NCBI GenBank assembly: GCA_025201365.1 | Contig: JAIXMF010000007.1 | Location: 558,001-622,000 of the forward strand | Origin: Syncephalis plumigaleata | Taxonomy: Eukaryota; Zoopagomycota; Zoopagomycetes; Zoopagales; Piptocephalidaceae | DNA: 64,000 nt | Direction: 5' to 3' | Part shown: positions 46,101-58,092 of the stretch, in pieces | Layout of the letters: every line of letters starts with the position of its first letter | Numbering within the stretch: position 1 is the stretch's first letter | Notes under the pieces: model-generated | Seen by the model: the letters and a program-made list of their open reading frames with translations, nothing else | The model's database searches: none | What the model was told of the DNA's origin: nothing | Position numbers and translations under genes: made by a program

Positions 46101-48434
46101 GTTACCACGATAATAGTCCAACATCATAGAGGACGATCCTAGTTGTACCGATGGCTGCGGTGGTGGCGGTGGACATACCGAACCGGCAATGCCCAAACGA
46201 CTAGACGTACGTGATATCGAGTCGAATGGCAATGGTAGACTAGGATAAAGTTGCTGATGACTCTCCGTATCGCTATAGGAACCGGACAACTCGCTGCGCA
46301 GGTCAATGCCGCGTTCATCGCCTACACGCGTTGTATTCTCTACACTGCTACTTGCTTCCTCGAGACCATTCAACTGACGACGGAAAAACTCGTACTCTTG
46401 CGGTGACTCGTTTGGTGGCGGCACCGGCGAGTGTAGTGGACGATATGGCAAATGTTCCATCGTATGCGGACGCGGTGCATGTTCCGAGAGTAAACGAGTA
46501 TTATGATTATGTGATTGATGCCCTAATATGAAAATGAATAAACCGTTAATTAATTAGTATCAATCCGTTATCTATCACTTTGGTTATTAGCGATTATGGC
46601 TTACCTGATAACATAGGGGAACGCACGTAGTAAGTGTGAGCGCCTGCTTGGTAAACTGATGTCTCGCCTTCATTTCCATCTGCTTCACCATAGGAATGCT
46701 CATTGTCGGTATGGGTCAAGTCGCCATCGGATCCATCGTCCGCATAAGGATGAGACGGTGTATACTCCATGGCGTAAGCTTCCATATTCTCTGACCCGGT
46801 TAATACTGCACGATTATGTTCGTCTATCACCATGGAATGATGCGGTGCATAATAGCTCATGGCCGGTGTCATGACACGATGAGGATGCGGCGACATTTGT
46901 CGATTCTCCGGTAATTCATTCGATGGTATATGCGAATAGCTAGATAGGCCCATTGAACCATTCAAATCGGTATCATACCCTGGATTGGAATGATGTGAAT
47001 GAGAAAGAGAAACATGATGAGGATGTGGATGTGGATGTGAATGCGAATGTGGATGTGGCGACATTGGTGCAGCCGGTATTAGATCGGTTCTATCGCCACC
47101 TACTGGTAACTGATAGTCGTGTTCATAACCATCACGATACATGTAACCGGTTGGATTACCTCGTTCATCTATCATTCCCTCATGATAAGCAATAGCTGAT
47201 GCTCGACGTTGCATCTCTGAATGATGCTGATGCTGATGATGTTGATGATGTTGATGGTGCTGATGTTGATGTTGATGCTGATACACATGAGATGATGCCA
47301 TTACACTAGTGTTAATAGGACGATCATTGTCATTACCATTAATTATATCTGGTACTGTCATTGACATGGTATCCTCATCTCGATCGGTCGTCACTCTATA
47401 GGAATGAACAGGTGGGTGTGACCATTCATGATGTGCTCCCACACGACCCTCTTGATCTTCCGGTGATATTACTCTAATAAACAAGCAAGCAAACAAACAA
47501 ACAACATATTAGCTTTGCTCAATTAGTTATCATTTCAGTATACGCACACACACCTAATCATGTCACCCCAATCGGATAGTTGAGCGGTATCGCCCAAGCT
47601 ATCACTATCACCATCATAGTATGGACCGTCTTCACCGGAACCATTGATGGGTAGCGGGTAACGTACAGGAGGCGCGGAAGAGTATTGATGATGATACTCT
47701 GGAGGATAATCGCCTTCCCCGCCATGCATATGCATTAGTCGATGCGCCTCCTTATCGGCCATCATTAAATCCTCATAGTGGACTACCTCGTATTCTTCGG
47801 TGAACTGCGAGCCATCTCGACCCATAACACTCGGTTGACTATGCCAGTCTGCCCAGCTAGCCGGTCTGCCGTAGTTGTAGTGTGGCGAACCATACATGGA
47901 GGCAGGTGGGTGCGACTCCATACGATGCATTGGTGCAAATCGATGACTACTACCGCCGCCGTGACCACCACCACCACCACCATCCTCGTCGATAACAACG
48001 CCCATATGGTAGGAGGGATGTGATGCTCTATAGTCTGGATGATGTCTATACATGATGTCAGTATGAACGGAAGTAACGGCCGACAAAGAAGGCGAGGCCA
48101 TTTGTTGCGGTGTTGTAAACATCGGTGTCGGTGTCATATGGTCAACGCCTAGCTCTCCTTCAACGCTCTCGGTTGCAGACGGTTGTGGTAGACGTACTTT
48201 AACATCATTACGAACATCTTTCGGTAAATTAACTACAACTGAACTAGGTGAAATGAGTGTGGCAGCACTGGTGGTAGCCGTCGAGGCAGTATTCGGACTG
48301 TTGAGATGAAGATCGCTTAGTAGGATCTTTTCGCGTACCGCCTTGTTTCCAGGTAGGTTAACCTGTAATATTTGCGGTGATGGCGGCATTAGTTGCGGTG
48401 ATGGAGCACCGCTTCTAAGGCAGCCATCATCCAT
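43149..48434 (-). CDS. large low-complexity protein of unknown function (1684 residues)
   Basis: Four exons, 48434-47554, 47473-46605, 46522-43476 and 43406-43149, sum to 5055 nt, exactly 1685 codons. The first intron has an unusual GTGTGT donor. Most of the protein is disordered: Pro/Ser-rich N-terminus, a His-rich block (HQHQHQHHQHHQ, coded near 47225-47280), Gly and Pro runs, Ala runs, a Lys/Glu/Ser-rich region with poly-Ser stretches, then a folded-looking C-terminal segment: HFGKQLLLLHVNDNPAKVAA followed by EFCKQYEM and LLAGLTQVLTKALKKR. That last segment looks like a small conserved alpha/beta unit and may be the functional anchor. No catalytic domain was seen. A scaffold or cytoskeletal/polarity role is possible but not shown. 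Confidence 0.75.
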
Positions 48435-49548
48435 GGTATATGCACGGATGGCTGCCTCTCACTTTAGTAAGTGGTCTTGGTAAATGAAATAGATTAATAA
48501 AGTAAATAGAAAACTGACACCACTATAAACTACGTGTAGTATACGAAAGAGAAAAAGAATTGAAAAAGAAAATGTGTGTGTGTGTATGCGTGCTTCCTTG
48601 CTTCCTTGCTTCCTCGCTTGCTTGTGTGATACTTGAGAGTGGATAAGCGTGTGTGTGTGCGTGTATGCGTGTATGCGTGAACAAGTAAGCGAACGAGTGA
48701 ATGAGTGAGTGAGTGAGGCAAGGCGGTCTCACTGCAATAGCGGCAATAATAATAAGAATAAAACAACAACAACAACAATAGGAAAGTAAGAACAATAATA
48801 AAACTTGTAACAATTATTGTTACTGCTATTCTGAACACGTGCAGCAACAGCAGCAGCAGGAGGAGGAGGAGGAGAAGGATAGGGTGAGTGAGTGCGTCAA
48901 TGTTCAAGGAACACACAACTTGATAACAAACGCCGTTGCTGCACCTGTTGCGTGTGGCACTTTCACTTTTACGCTACTACTACTGCTACTACTTTTACTT
49001 CTACTATAAGTAACACCACCTGTTCTATATACACGTGGCAATGAGTTCCACGTAACTAGTTTAAGCAATAGACAATAGTAGATAGATAGATAGATAGCAA
49101 ATACGTGCAAGACGATACGTTGTATGAATAGAAATGAAGATATGTTTATGTTGACCAACAAATGCAACGAGGAAAATAAGAAGAAAAATTACCCCGTCTA
49201 AATCCAATCCATTCAGCGTGGCGATGAAGGGATGATGCTGATAACAGCTGCCAATGCTACTTCTTTAGTAGTTGTGCAACATGGTCCGTACACCTGTCAT
49301 TTATCTTTTTAAGAAGAAGACACAATATTAAGCACATGTTGATTGTTTATTTGTTCAATTTATAAATTAATGCATGTATATATTTGTTGTTAATATAGTT
49401 CAAAAGTAGATTAGTAAAAAGGGGCATATATGTATAGGTGTATAATGAGAATGAAGTAAAAATGAAGTTTATTGTTTCCATTTGAATGAGCCGAGTAGTA
49501 AGGTATAATCAATATAGGCTGATGAATCACAAGAAAAAAAGGAATACA
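48435..49548. other. spacer with dense microsatellites
   Basis: Upstream region of the 1684-residue gene. It holds TTCC-CTTGC repeats (about 48591-48625), GT/GTATGC repeats (48645-48680), GAGT repeats (48690-48718), an AAC run, AGC/AGG runs (48842-48875) and a GATA run (49081-49097). No gene was recognised; open frames here are translated repeats. Confidence 0.6.
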
Positions 49549-51409
49549 TTATGCGTTGAACGCGTTAATATCGACATTCATACCGAACTCTTGTTGTAGT
49601 GCCGTGTTTGCCTTTTCATTAAGAGTATCCTCAAAACCGGCAACACTCCTTCCTAGAATCCATGATATCGTTTGCTGCCATGCACGTGTAATTAGAAATG
49701 ATACATTGATAACCGCGAGTGTTAGTCGAAAGTGAAGATACGTTAATCGTGCACGAATTGCATTCATTACACGATAAAGTAGGGAATGTCTAGCTCTCGT
49801 GCCGAGAACTCGTGAAGATGCCGGTGATATTGTTGACGCTGTTGTTCATTAGCATCCGTTGTCGGCTTATTCGATGGCCATTCATTCCAATTGGTACCTA
49901 ATCCACGTACAGCCCAATCAGCCATACGTCCAATACGATTGACGGGCGAGCCTAATGCCTGATTATAGGCGCGTATCATGTTCATGTTACGTGCCACTAG
50001 GATAAGCTCCGGTGGAAATTGCTGTTCATTAACAAGCAAGCTACGTATACGTTCTTTCGCTTGTAACTGCATCTCGTAAACATCATGGGCTTGAACCGGC
50101 GTGTTTAACGTGGCCACCGATTGACCTTGTCGATACGGTCGCATTAGTGTTGCACTGGCGAACATGCCGACCTCTTGGATGCCCCATTGACGACATATCT
50201 CCGTTAATTGATGATGATCATTCGTGAAGAGTGCCTTCCACAACTGGCAGTGTTCTCGTCGGAAACTATCGCGACATCGAAGGTAAAGCCCGTGATCCAG
50301 TAGAACGAGTTGAGCTCGTCGTACTGGACCATTGGGATGAGGACGTACGAGTAGATTACCCGGATGCGGATCACCTAACGAGAGGATAGATGTTAAATAA
50401 AGTGATGATCGTAATGTATTCTTGGTTAACCTTACTTACAATGAACGAATCCTGTAACGAATAGTTGATGTGCAAACAAATCCACCATAACCTTCATGAC
50501 CTCGGTCATGTTGTAGCCCATCGCTTTCAACTCTTCGATATCCGCCAAACGTCTACCGTCAATCCATTCGCAAGTGAGAACTTTCTTGCTAGAGTATTGA
50601 TCGAATACACATGGGATATAGACGCTGTCGGATAGTCGCGGTTCATCGGCAATGGCTTTAGCGCATGTTTTCGCGTTATTTGCCTCGCGTACAAAATCGA
50701 TCTCTTGTCGTAATGGTCTTGAAAGTAGGCGCCGGCCCAACTTACCGGCAAATCAAAGGTCCACTCGAAGAATTTCATTAGTAAAGTGTGGACACGTAGA
50801 TCCCATTCAATTTGCAGGGGATCTCGGTTTCTGAACCTTCACCGCTACATGTGTGCCATCCTTAAGTGTGGCACGATGCACTTGAGCGATAGACGCTGAC
50901 GCAATTGGTTGTTCCTCGAATGAATCGAACAATTCCATTGGTTGTGCGCCCAATTCGTCCTTGATAATTCGCTCCACTTCCAAGTAGGGCGAGGAGGGTG
51001 CGTCATCAAGTAGCACTTTCATAACATCGCTATACTCTTGCGGTAGTATGGCCGACTGCAAGGATAATGCCTGGCCGAATTTCGTGTAGAGACCGCTAAT
51101 CCACCGGTTAATACTATTGATGATATATGATAGATCGTATTATCGATTCAATACTTACCCGTTCTTTTGGCAAACATCAAGGATACGTTCGGCAGCACGC
51201 TGGTGAAGGGCTGACAACTCGTCCGCTGACCGGTCCGCCTGGAAGTTCCACTTGTAGTCCAGAGCGAGTTGGCCCGCTGCCCATATGGCCCGCGTATTAC
51301 GACTTAATACGCGTGCACCATACCACCGGTCCCATATCCATGCGGCGCTGCCCACCAACGCATACGGTAGCGCTCTTCTCGCCGTCCAATAGCCTAATCT
51401 CGTATGCAT
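49549..51409 (-). CDS. ABC1/ADCK1-like atypical kinase (Mcp2/COQ8 superfamily), frame-broken
   Basis: Mitochondrial UbiB-family protein; the closest layout is ADCK1/yeast Mcp2, linked to mitochondrial lipid and coenzyme Q balance. Motifs: YKWNFQADRSADELSALHQR, the KxGQ motif GLYTKFGQALSLQSAILPQE, PIASASIAQVHRA, VAVKVQ (ATP-binding Lys), RQEIDFVREANNA, LTCEWIDGRRL, the catalytic GDPHPGNLLV, and LLDHGLY in place of DFG. The C-terminus (ARLTYLHFRLTLAVINVSF) matches the ADCK1 tail. Start taken at 51409 (MHTRLGYW). Three frame slips are needed: near 50822, near 50748 and near 49770 (GTGTAATGAATG). All lie in or next to conserved sequence, which suggests assembly indels rather than decay. It is divergent with the EF-hand carrier. 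Confidence 0.85.
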
Positions 51410-52251
51410 AGCATGCGTTTTAAGCAATAGTCTATGGATGCGAAGAAGGAAAATGGTACGAGAAGGAAACAGTGAAGGAAACAATAAAGATGATACTATA
51501 CATTATTATATTGAGTAATTCCTTGATAAGTTCTACTTACCATGAGTACAGCGATTTTGATCAAGTAAACCATCTACCTAGTCGCCCCTTTTTCATCGAG
51601 CACTTTTATCCCTGAATTAGAAGAGAAACGTCAAGTGTAATTAATATGTTTGCAATAAAGCAATAAAGAAGAGAGGCTCAATGATAATAATAGCGGTAAT
51701 AATTGACACGTTTGTTACTAGTGTCTAATGTCATTAATGATTTACTAATCCATTTCCAAGTATTCATTTCATTGCTCCTTCTCTTTTCTCTTCTCAATAG
51801 TACGCGTCTTCTTTATGTCATTGATATTATATTATTAGTTTATTCATTATACTGATAATAAATTGGTAGATAATGAATTTGATCGATTTATCTATATGAT
51901 TCATTCATTGTCAGGTATATCGTCATAGATTGTAATAATAAAAACAACGCCTCAGTGCCTTTGTGGCAGCATTGTAACAACACGCGTCTACACTGAGATG
52001 TCTGCGTTCATGTGCCTACATACCATCCATGATAAGGAAGAAATATTATTCCATCTCCATTTAGCCATAAATAGAATCAAAGCATTTTAGAGCAATTTTA
52101 CGCACAAACTTTTCTTTTTCCGTGTTTATGTGGTAGCGATAGCGTCCAATTATAACTAACTAGCTAACCAACTAATCGCACCACTCGAATCCTAGTAGCA
52201 TTCCTTCTATTCTAACGGTAGCTTATTGTAGACTCCTCTAGAACTGTAAAC
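51410..52251. other. divergent promoter region with an old element scrap
   Basis: Spacer between the ABC1-like kinase (-) and the EF-hand carrier (+). A possible extra 5' exon of the kinase ends at a GTAAGT near 51538, but could not be joined in frame. A Fanzor-element fragment lies at about 51715-51830. The final 150 bp before the carrier start look like an ordinary leader. Confidence 0.5.
51715..51830 (+). repeat. fragment of the Fanzor element non-coding region (copy G)
   Basis: TTTACTAATCCATTTCCAAG, TATTCATTTCATTGCTCC and TACGCGTCTTCTTTATGTCA resemble element A at about 19750-19800 and its repeated ACGCGTCTTCTTCGTGTCA motif (20117). No termini, so it is a decayed or recombined scrap. Confidence 0.55.
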
Positions 52252-53999
52252 ATGGTCTCATTCTCCATTCCGTGGTTCTCTTCAAGCTCAAAGCAAACAA
52301 AAGAGAAAATTGTTACGGCGGAGTCATCGTCGGCGGAAATTGCAGCGGCAGCAGCAGCCGGCTTGGCGCGCGCTCGTACAACCGCTGAAGCAGCCGAGGA
52401 AACCGTATCGAATAATGACGCCAATGATACTGCGACTACCCCTGAGCCCGTGTCAGCTAGTGTTGCCGCGACAATGCATAAGGATGCGGAAACGCCGGCG
52501 AGCGAGAACAGCGTATTCGTAGTCTGTTCGAACGTATGGATACCAATCGAGCGGGATTCCTCCGTCCTATCGATATCGAACAAGGTGTAGGGAAGATCAC
52601 GGGCCAGGCATATGGCGCATTTGCCGCATCGGAACTCATCCGTGTCGCCGACCGTAGTAAAGACGGTGTGGTCGACTACGATGAGTTTCACGCGTTTATC
52701 GAGCGGAAGGAACGTGCGCTACGAAAGATTTTCGATGAAATGGACGAGAGCAAGGATCAAGTGTTGCAACCCGATGAATTAAAGGAAGTCTAATGCGTGC
52801 CGGCATCACCGTTAGCGATACGGATGTGGATCGATTCGTGCGTCTACTCGACACGGACGGCGATGGTAACATACAATTCGACGAGTGGCGTAATTTCCTC
52901 GTATTTCTACCGCGCGAAATCAATCTGAGCAACATCTATCGTCATTTACGTAGTATGGCACAGATTACAAGTGATGGCGAGGTGGTTATCACCACGGAGG
53001 TAGGCACTAAAAGCGGTTGGGCCCATTTAATGGCGGGTGCCGCAGCCGGTATGGTATCGCGTACGGCCACCGCTCCATTGGATCGATTGAAGATCTACCT
53101 GCAAACATACCCGCCGCGACCAAGTCAAGGCAATCCATTGTTGACTGCCGTGCATCAACTTTACAGCACCGGTGGTATTCGTAATTTCTTCCGAGGTAAC
53201 GGACTTAATGTACTCAAGATTGCACCCGAGTCCGGCATCAAATTCCTTAGTTACGATCGGTGTAAGCAATTGTTCGGCGCTGGTAGACGAAATGAAGACG
53301 GCACGCCAATTGAACTGGCCTAATTAGCAAGTTCATGGCGGGTGGTACGGCCGGTGTCATTTCGCAGGGCGCCATCTACCCGTTGGAGACGTTGAAAACA
53401 CGTATGATGGCGAGTTCAGGCGTGAAGGCATCGTCGAGTGGCGAGGCTGTATCGTCAAACGTTATGCTACGTGTAGCGACGGAGATGTGGCACGAGACAG
53501 GCATTCGCGCCTATTATCGCGGTATTATTCCATCGCTCGTTGGTGTATTCCCGTTTGCAGCGATTGATCTGGCCTGTTTTGAAACGCTAAAAACCACGTA
53601 TATCAAGCGTGGTCAGGCTAAATTGCCAGCTGGCGAGACATTTACACCATCGGTGTTTGGCACACTTGTATGCGGTATGATATCCGGTACAACAGGCGCA
53701 GTTGCCGTGTATCCGCTATCGTTGGTACGTACACGCTTACAAGCACAAGGTACACCGGGTCATCCTACAACTTATAGCGGCGCATTCGATGTGATACGCG
53801 TCACATTGCAACGAGAGGGTATTCGAGGATTCTACAAAGGATTGGTACCGACACTAGTAAAGGTACGTAACTTGCAATGGAGTAACTTGCAATCATTAAT
53901 CATTTTACTATTATTATTATTATCATTATTAATTAGGTGGTACCAGCGGTGGGTATCTCTTATACTGTCTATGAAAAAACCAAGACTTACTTGGATTAG
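52252..53999 (+). CDS. EF-hand mitochondrial ATP-Mg/phosphate carrier (SCaMC/Sal1-like), frame-broken
   Basis: Ca-regulated carrier of the inner mitochondrial membrane. The N-terminal half has four EF-hand-like units: FERMDTNRAGFLRPIDIEQG (degenerate), ADRSKDGVVDYDEF, MDESKDQVLQPDEL and LDTDGDGNIQFDEW (best match). The amphipathic linker FLPREINLSNIYRHL follows. The carrier half has PLDRLKIYLQT, YPLETLKTRMM and YPLSLVRTRLQAQG with GFYKGLVPTLVKVVPAVGIS. The last intron is 53863-53936 and the stop is at 53997-53999. Three frame slips are needed: near 52510 (before the first EF-hand), near 52793 (GTCTAATGCG) and near 53322 (GGCCTAATTAGC). Flanking residues are strongly conserved, so assembly indels are likely. 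The gene is convergent with the ZIP7-like gene, 122 bp apart. Confidence 0.9.
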
Positions 54000-54121
54000 A
54001 TTTATTAATAATCATACTAGTCATTATAATAAAAGAAACGCTACTTTTAAATGAATATAGTAAACGAGTATCATCATACATGTATATTAGGCATACTCAT
54101 TAACTTTTATTATTATTGCTA

Positions 54122-55509
54122 TTATTCGTTTAAAGCGATTAGTGCCATTAATCCTACACCTACTGACATGGCTAACAATTGAACGATGGATTGTCGAATG
54201 GTAACACCACGCGCAGCCAATAACTCTGGCACTACACCAACTGTAGCCACATAAATAAATCCACCTGCAGTAAATGGCATTACCAGATCGACATCATCGC
54301 CGTCATTGTCACTGGTAGATGCTTTGCTAATGTTGGATTTCAACCAAATACCAGCTGCAGTACCGGCAAATGCCCCCAATGCCGTAATAGCCTGCGCCAT
54401 AGCAGCACGGAATCGACTGAAACCACTTCGTAATAGAATGGCATAATCGCCAATCTCATGCGGTATTTCATGGAAGAAACAAGCAACAGCGGTGGTAATA
54501 CCCAATGAACGAGAAGCATAGAATGCGGCAGCTACCGCTAATCCATCGGTGAAATTATGAGTGGCATCAGCTAATAAGTTCAAATAAGCGCTTAGTTTCA
54601 AAGATAATGACGCGTCCGTTGATTTTGATGCAACGATATCACTAGTTGATGTTTGTTGTTGATTACCGGTGGATTTGGCTGATTTACGCTTACGTCCCTT
54701 TGTTTTAGCTGCTGTATCCACCGCCGAACTTTGTCCATCATATGACTCGTTATCATCTGTATAATCACTATGATTATCTTTGGAGATATGTTGATGACCG
54801 TGTTGATGACCGTGCTGATGATGTCCACCTTCAGATGATCCATTTAATAGACGCATACCACGATCTATACTAAAGAATACCATGAATCCGGCTAGAACTG
54901 CTAGACCAATATAAAGACCACGAGTATGGTCATGATGCTCGCCATGATGATGATGAGGATGATGCTCATGTTCATGTTCGTGTTCATGTTCGTGTTCGTG
55001 TTCGTGAGAATGAGGTGCAAATGCATGAGGCAATAGATGCAAGAATACATCACCGAGTAGACTGCCTACCGCAAATGATACAAGCGTATTAAGTGTTGCC
55101 TCGCTGGTTTCATTTGGGATAAAGAACAAAACAGCAATAGGTGCTAGAGAAACATAAGCGGTAGCAGTTAATGCGGCATAAGCAGGATCTTTCGGAAAGA
55201 AGGCGTGTAGCATAGCCAGTTGACTTGGTGAGTTTGTATGGCTATGGCTATGACTATGACTATGGTCGTGGTCTATGGTCGTGGCTATGCTCATGATATG
55301 CTCATGATATGACTATGACTATGACTATGTTCATGACTATGACTATGACTATGGTCGTGTTTAGACGTGTCTGCCTCTTTGGCTAGTGCAAACGGTCCAT
55401 AATTATTGTCATTGGCGGCTGTTATAATAATAATACCAAGGACTACTATCAGACTGACGAATAGTGTCAAGGATATTCTTCGACTATGAAAACTAGTAAA
55501 TATTCTCAT
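54122..55509 (-). CDS. ZIP7/Ke4-type zinc transporter (SLC39A7, Yke4-like)
   Basis: Moves zinc from the secretory pathway into the cytosol. A signal-anchor (ISLTLFVSLIVVLGIIIITA) is followed by His-rich luminal stretches (HDHSHSHSHEHSHSHSH; also coded near 54965-55010). Helices follow: SEATLNTLVSFAVGSLLGDV then FLHLLPHAF, YIGLAVLAGFMVFF, and the metal-binding pair DATHNFTDGLAVAAAF and FFHEIPHEIGDYAILL. HEIPHE is the ZIP signature. The end is GVVPELLAARGV and MSVGVGLMALIALNE. The N-terminal and main frames do not join directly: an 11-bp tandem duplication (55287-55308) shifts the frame between them; with one unit only they read straight through. That duplication could be a real allele or an assembly error. 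About 450 residues. Confidence 0.9.
55287..55308. repeat. 11-bp tandem duplication that shifts the ZIP7 frame
   Basis: ATGCTCATGAT occurs twice back to back in the His-codon-rich part of the gene. Removing one unit gives HSHIMSIATTIDHDH in one frame. Slippage in repetitive His codons is a likely cause. Confidence 0.8.
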
Positions 55510-55735
55510 CTTGTACTAGTGCCTAATAATAAAGTGAATAACTACTGGATAGGAATAAGGTAGAAAAAGAAAGAGTGCGATTTATAATGATATGATACGT
55601 GAAAGCAACGTGCTAGTCATTGATGGAATATAATTGGTACAAGATTTTCCTTCTGATTAACGCAGCTAGCCTTTTGTTTTTACGAATAAGTAATAGCAAT
55701 GATAATACATATTTAGACGTGAGTAGCGATAATCA

Positions 55736-56040
55736 TCACGGATAAGTTGTTTCTTGTTGTCCTTCATTTCTTGAACGTTTAGAAGTAATGACATTTTGAT
55801 GTAGTTGTGTTGGAACACCATTTCCATTGCAAATACTAAGAATAATTTGAATAACATTCAGACATGCTGCCATATCCCGATTCCATAAATAATACTCGAA
55901 TCCTTTACCATTCATGTCATCTTTACAATTCTGATGTGTGCATCTAATAGAATAATGAATTAGTCTATTGTTATAGATTATACTCATTTAAGAAGGCATG
56001 ACAAGTGACATAGGATATCTCGTCAATTAGAAAGACTTGA
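55736..56040 (-). pseudogene. Fanzor remnant (C-terminal part)
   Basis: From 55943 to 55736 the frame matches Fanzor exon 2: CTHQNCKDDMNGKG, EYYLWNRDMAACLNVIQIIL, GVPTQLHQN, KRSRNEGQQ. It has the same acceptor (TATTAG|ATGCACACATC). Upstream (about 56040-55990) is VFLIDE, as in the intact gene, but the first half of the zinc ribbon is deleted and everything before it is gone. The catalytic Asp of RuvC-III is kept. It lacks the ~60-residue acidic insert of copy A, so the short spacing between zinc ribbon and RD is probably ancestral. Confidence 0.85.
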
Positions 56041-56149
56041 ACACCATGCTTCATTGTTATCACGCTTGTGTATGATTTATTTGTGTATTCTTGATTAAAA
56101 TAACGTCATTGTATTTCTCTACCCCATATCGCCTTTCTTATTCCATTCC

Positions 56150-57612
56150 ACTATGTCTACTACTACTACTGAAATATCGAGTAATTCCAACTCGTCTTGT
56201 AGGTTACTATTTGTTGAATAGTCTTCCATTCATGACCAGGTGTCTTTCGTAGTCTACTTGGCATATGAATTATTGCGTTTATCAGCATGTTCTCGCTCGT
56301 TAAGAACAGTATTCGAAATGATAAGCATTATGGCAAGAACGATACATAGGGATTTCCTATCAGGACCTATTATACTAAAGAAATGGAATTCGTATTATGG
56401 TGTGTACGCACGGATGTCAACAATCCATGTACATCGGATAAACGAGCCGATCTACTAGAGAACGTGGACTGGTACAACACATATCGTCGACGAGTGAGCA
56501 CCAAGAATAATTGGCGATATGGACGATACAAGACCACACATATCGATATGAAATCTGACAAGAATGGAGTATGTTATGCCATAGAAGCCGAGTATAATAG
56601 TTTAGTTATTATACAACAAAATCGCCCAGACGAAACGCCAGATCACAGTTATATTTTAGAATATCTACCGCACTCAAACTTAGATCAGCAACAATACTGT
56701 ATATAACAGTACGTTATCTACATGCCAAATGTTCTTCTGCTGGATAGTGGTAATACAACTCAGGATGATTATGTTGCGGGTGACCATTACATAGCTGTAC
56801 GACCTGATGTATTCGAGAGTGATACCGACTTTAATGTAAAAATACTTACCCGTAAACATGGTGGTATTTTCACTACATTCGATGTTCCAGTACAATATCG
56901 ACTGGATACAATTGAGGGGAAATGGGCATTATTAGTGTATGAGAGAGATGGATTATTCCATGATTCACCAGTTTGTATACGTAAGTGTAGTAACTATACA
57001 ATAATGCAATATAATAGTACTAATAATCAATAATTCAGCGAGATAATGGTATTCGATATAGATAATAGTATTATGTGTCCGGAAACATTAATGATACATG
57101 GCATGCGATTCGTTTCTACAAAACAACCAATAATACAGCAATAGTATACATGGCAAGATTACTCAAGATAATGATACAGACGTATTGAATGGGCATTATA
57201 CCAATTCTCGAGCAATAATCCTGTTGTACAATTGCGAAGTGGTTGGTTTCAACTACCTGAAGGGATTAGAGCTGTGTCAATATTTGCTCAAAATTCATAC
57301 GATTCGCATATGCTAATTGAAATACTTGATTCTGTTCGTAGTGATCTATCCATAATACATAATATAGCATCCGATGGTCAAAGCCATACTCCACGTAATT
57401 GCTACACTATATCTAAGCAACACATGCCTATTCCATTATTAAAGGCTGGATGCAGATATTCAATGTTTGATTTCAAACCAACAAAAGTATGGACAGACTT
57501 ATTCTACAATGACGATCAGGTATTACGAATACCGGGTGCAGTATCCATAAGAAATCTTATTGGAGATCTCTATATTTTTATTACAAGAAACCATGATCGT
57601 ATAGAACGTTGA
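56150..57612 (+). pseudogene. broken F-box-like gene inside element E
   Basis: A run of plus-strand frames separated by stops looks like one decayed gene. First, an F-box-like helix set (YLAYELLRLSACSRSLRTVF). Then WYNTYRRRVSTKNNWRYGRY, which resembles the link after an F-box (W..Y..R....NW..G). Then beta-rich sequence (GVCYAIEAEYNSLVII, VLLLDSGNTTQDDYV, YRLDTIEGKWALLVYERDG, GWFQLPEGIRAVSIFAQNS) as in a propeller-type repeat domain. Main frames: 56383-56706, 56722-57033, 57232-57612. At least four breaks. The full-length source gene is not in this window. The F-box call is tentative; the beta-rich part is certain only as 'repetitive, propeller-like'. Confidence 0.5.
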
Positions 57613-58092
57613 TTGCTTGTAGACATCAATAGAAAAGAAATAATACGCAGACTGGACGTACCAAACACGGACATGCACTTCAATGATTTTGCAATGCTTG
57701 GTACGATAGGTAGTTCTCGTGACAGCGATGTACCGATAATACAAGAATACGGTGAACTATAGAAAGCATCAATAAATCATTGCAATTCATTATCATTTCT
57801 TATAATACAATGGCGTTAATAAAAGCTAAAAGCTAACGGCGCTAGTCAGTTGGAAAAACACTGTACTTGCAACTTATCCATTCATAGTAATGCTAGTGCT
57901 AATGCTAATGTCTATCAATGTGCATGTCCCATATTACAAATGACCCATGTTCCATGCGCCACGATTGAAGGGTATGACGTCGGAACTGAATTGACAACCA
58001 TTGTTGCGTCAGCACTTGTTTCCTTCATTCATCCAGTACTTGTCCGATCACTACAACCACCACCACAACAACAACAACACTTGTTATTCACA

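Larger units (their letters stand above)
55640..57863 (-). mobile_element. decayed Fanzor-family element with captured gene (copy E)
   Basis: 2224 bp, flanked by TA (55638-55639, 57864-57865). Left end CAAGATTTTCCTTCTGATTA, right end ...AGTCAGTTGGAAAAACACTG. The first ~95 bp match the Fanzor 3' end of element A and of D. Next comes a Fanzor C-terminal remnant (-), then about 1.5 kb unrelated to element A that holds a broken F-box-like gene on the plus strand. No transposase. Confidence 0.8.

Noticed and set aside
48523-48916. Leu- and His-Thr-rich frames upstream of the 1684-residue gene
   Set aside because: Translated GT, GAGT and AAC microsatellites.
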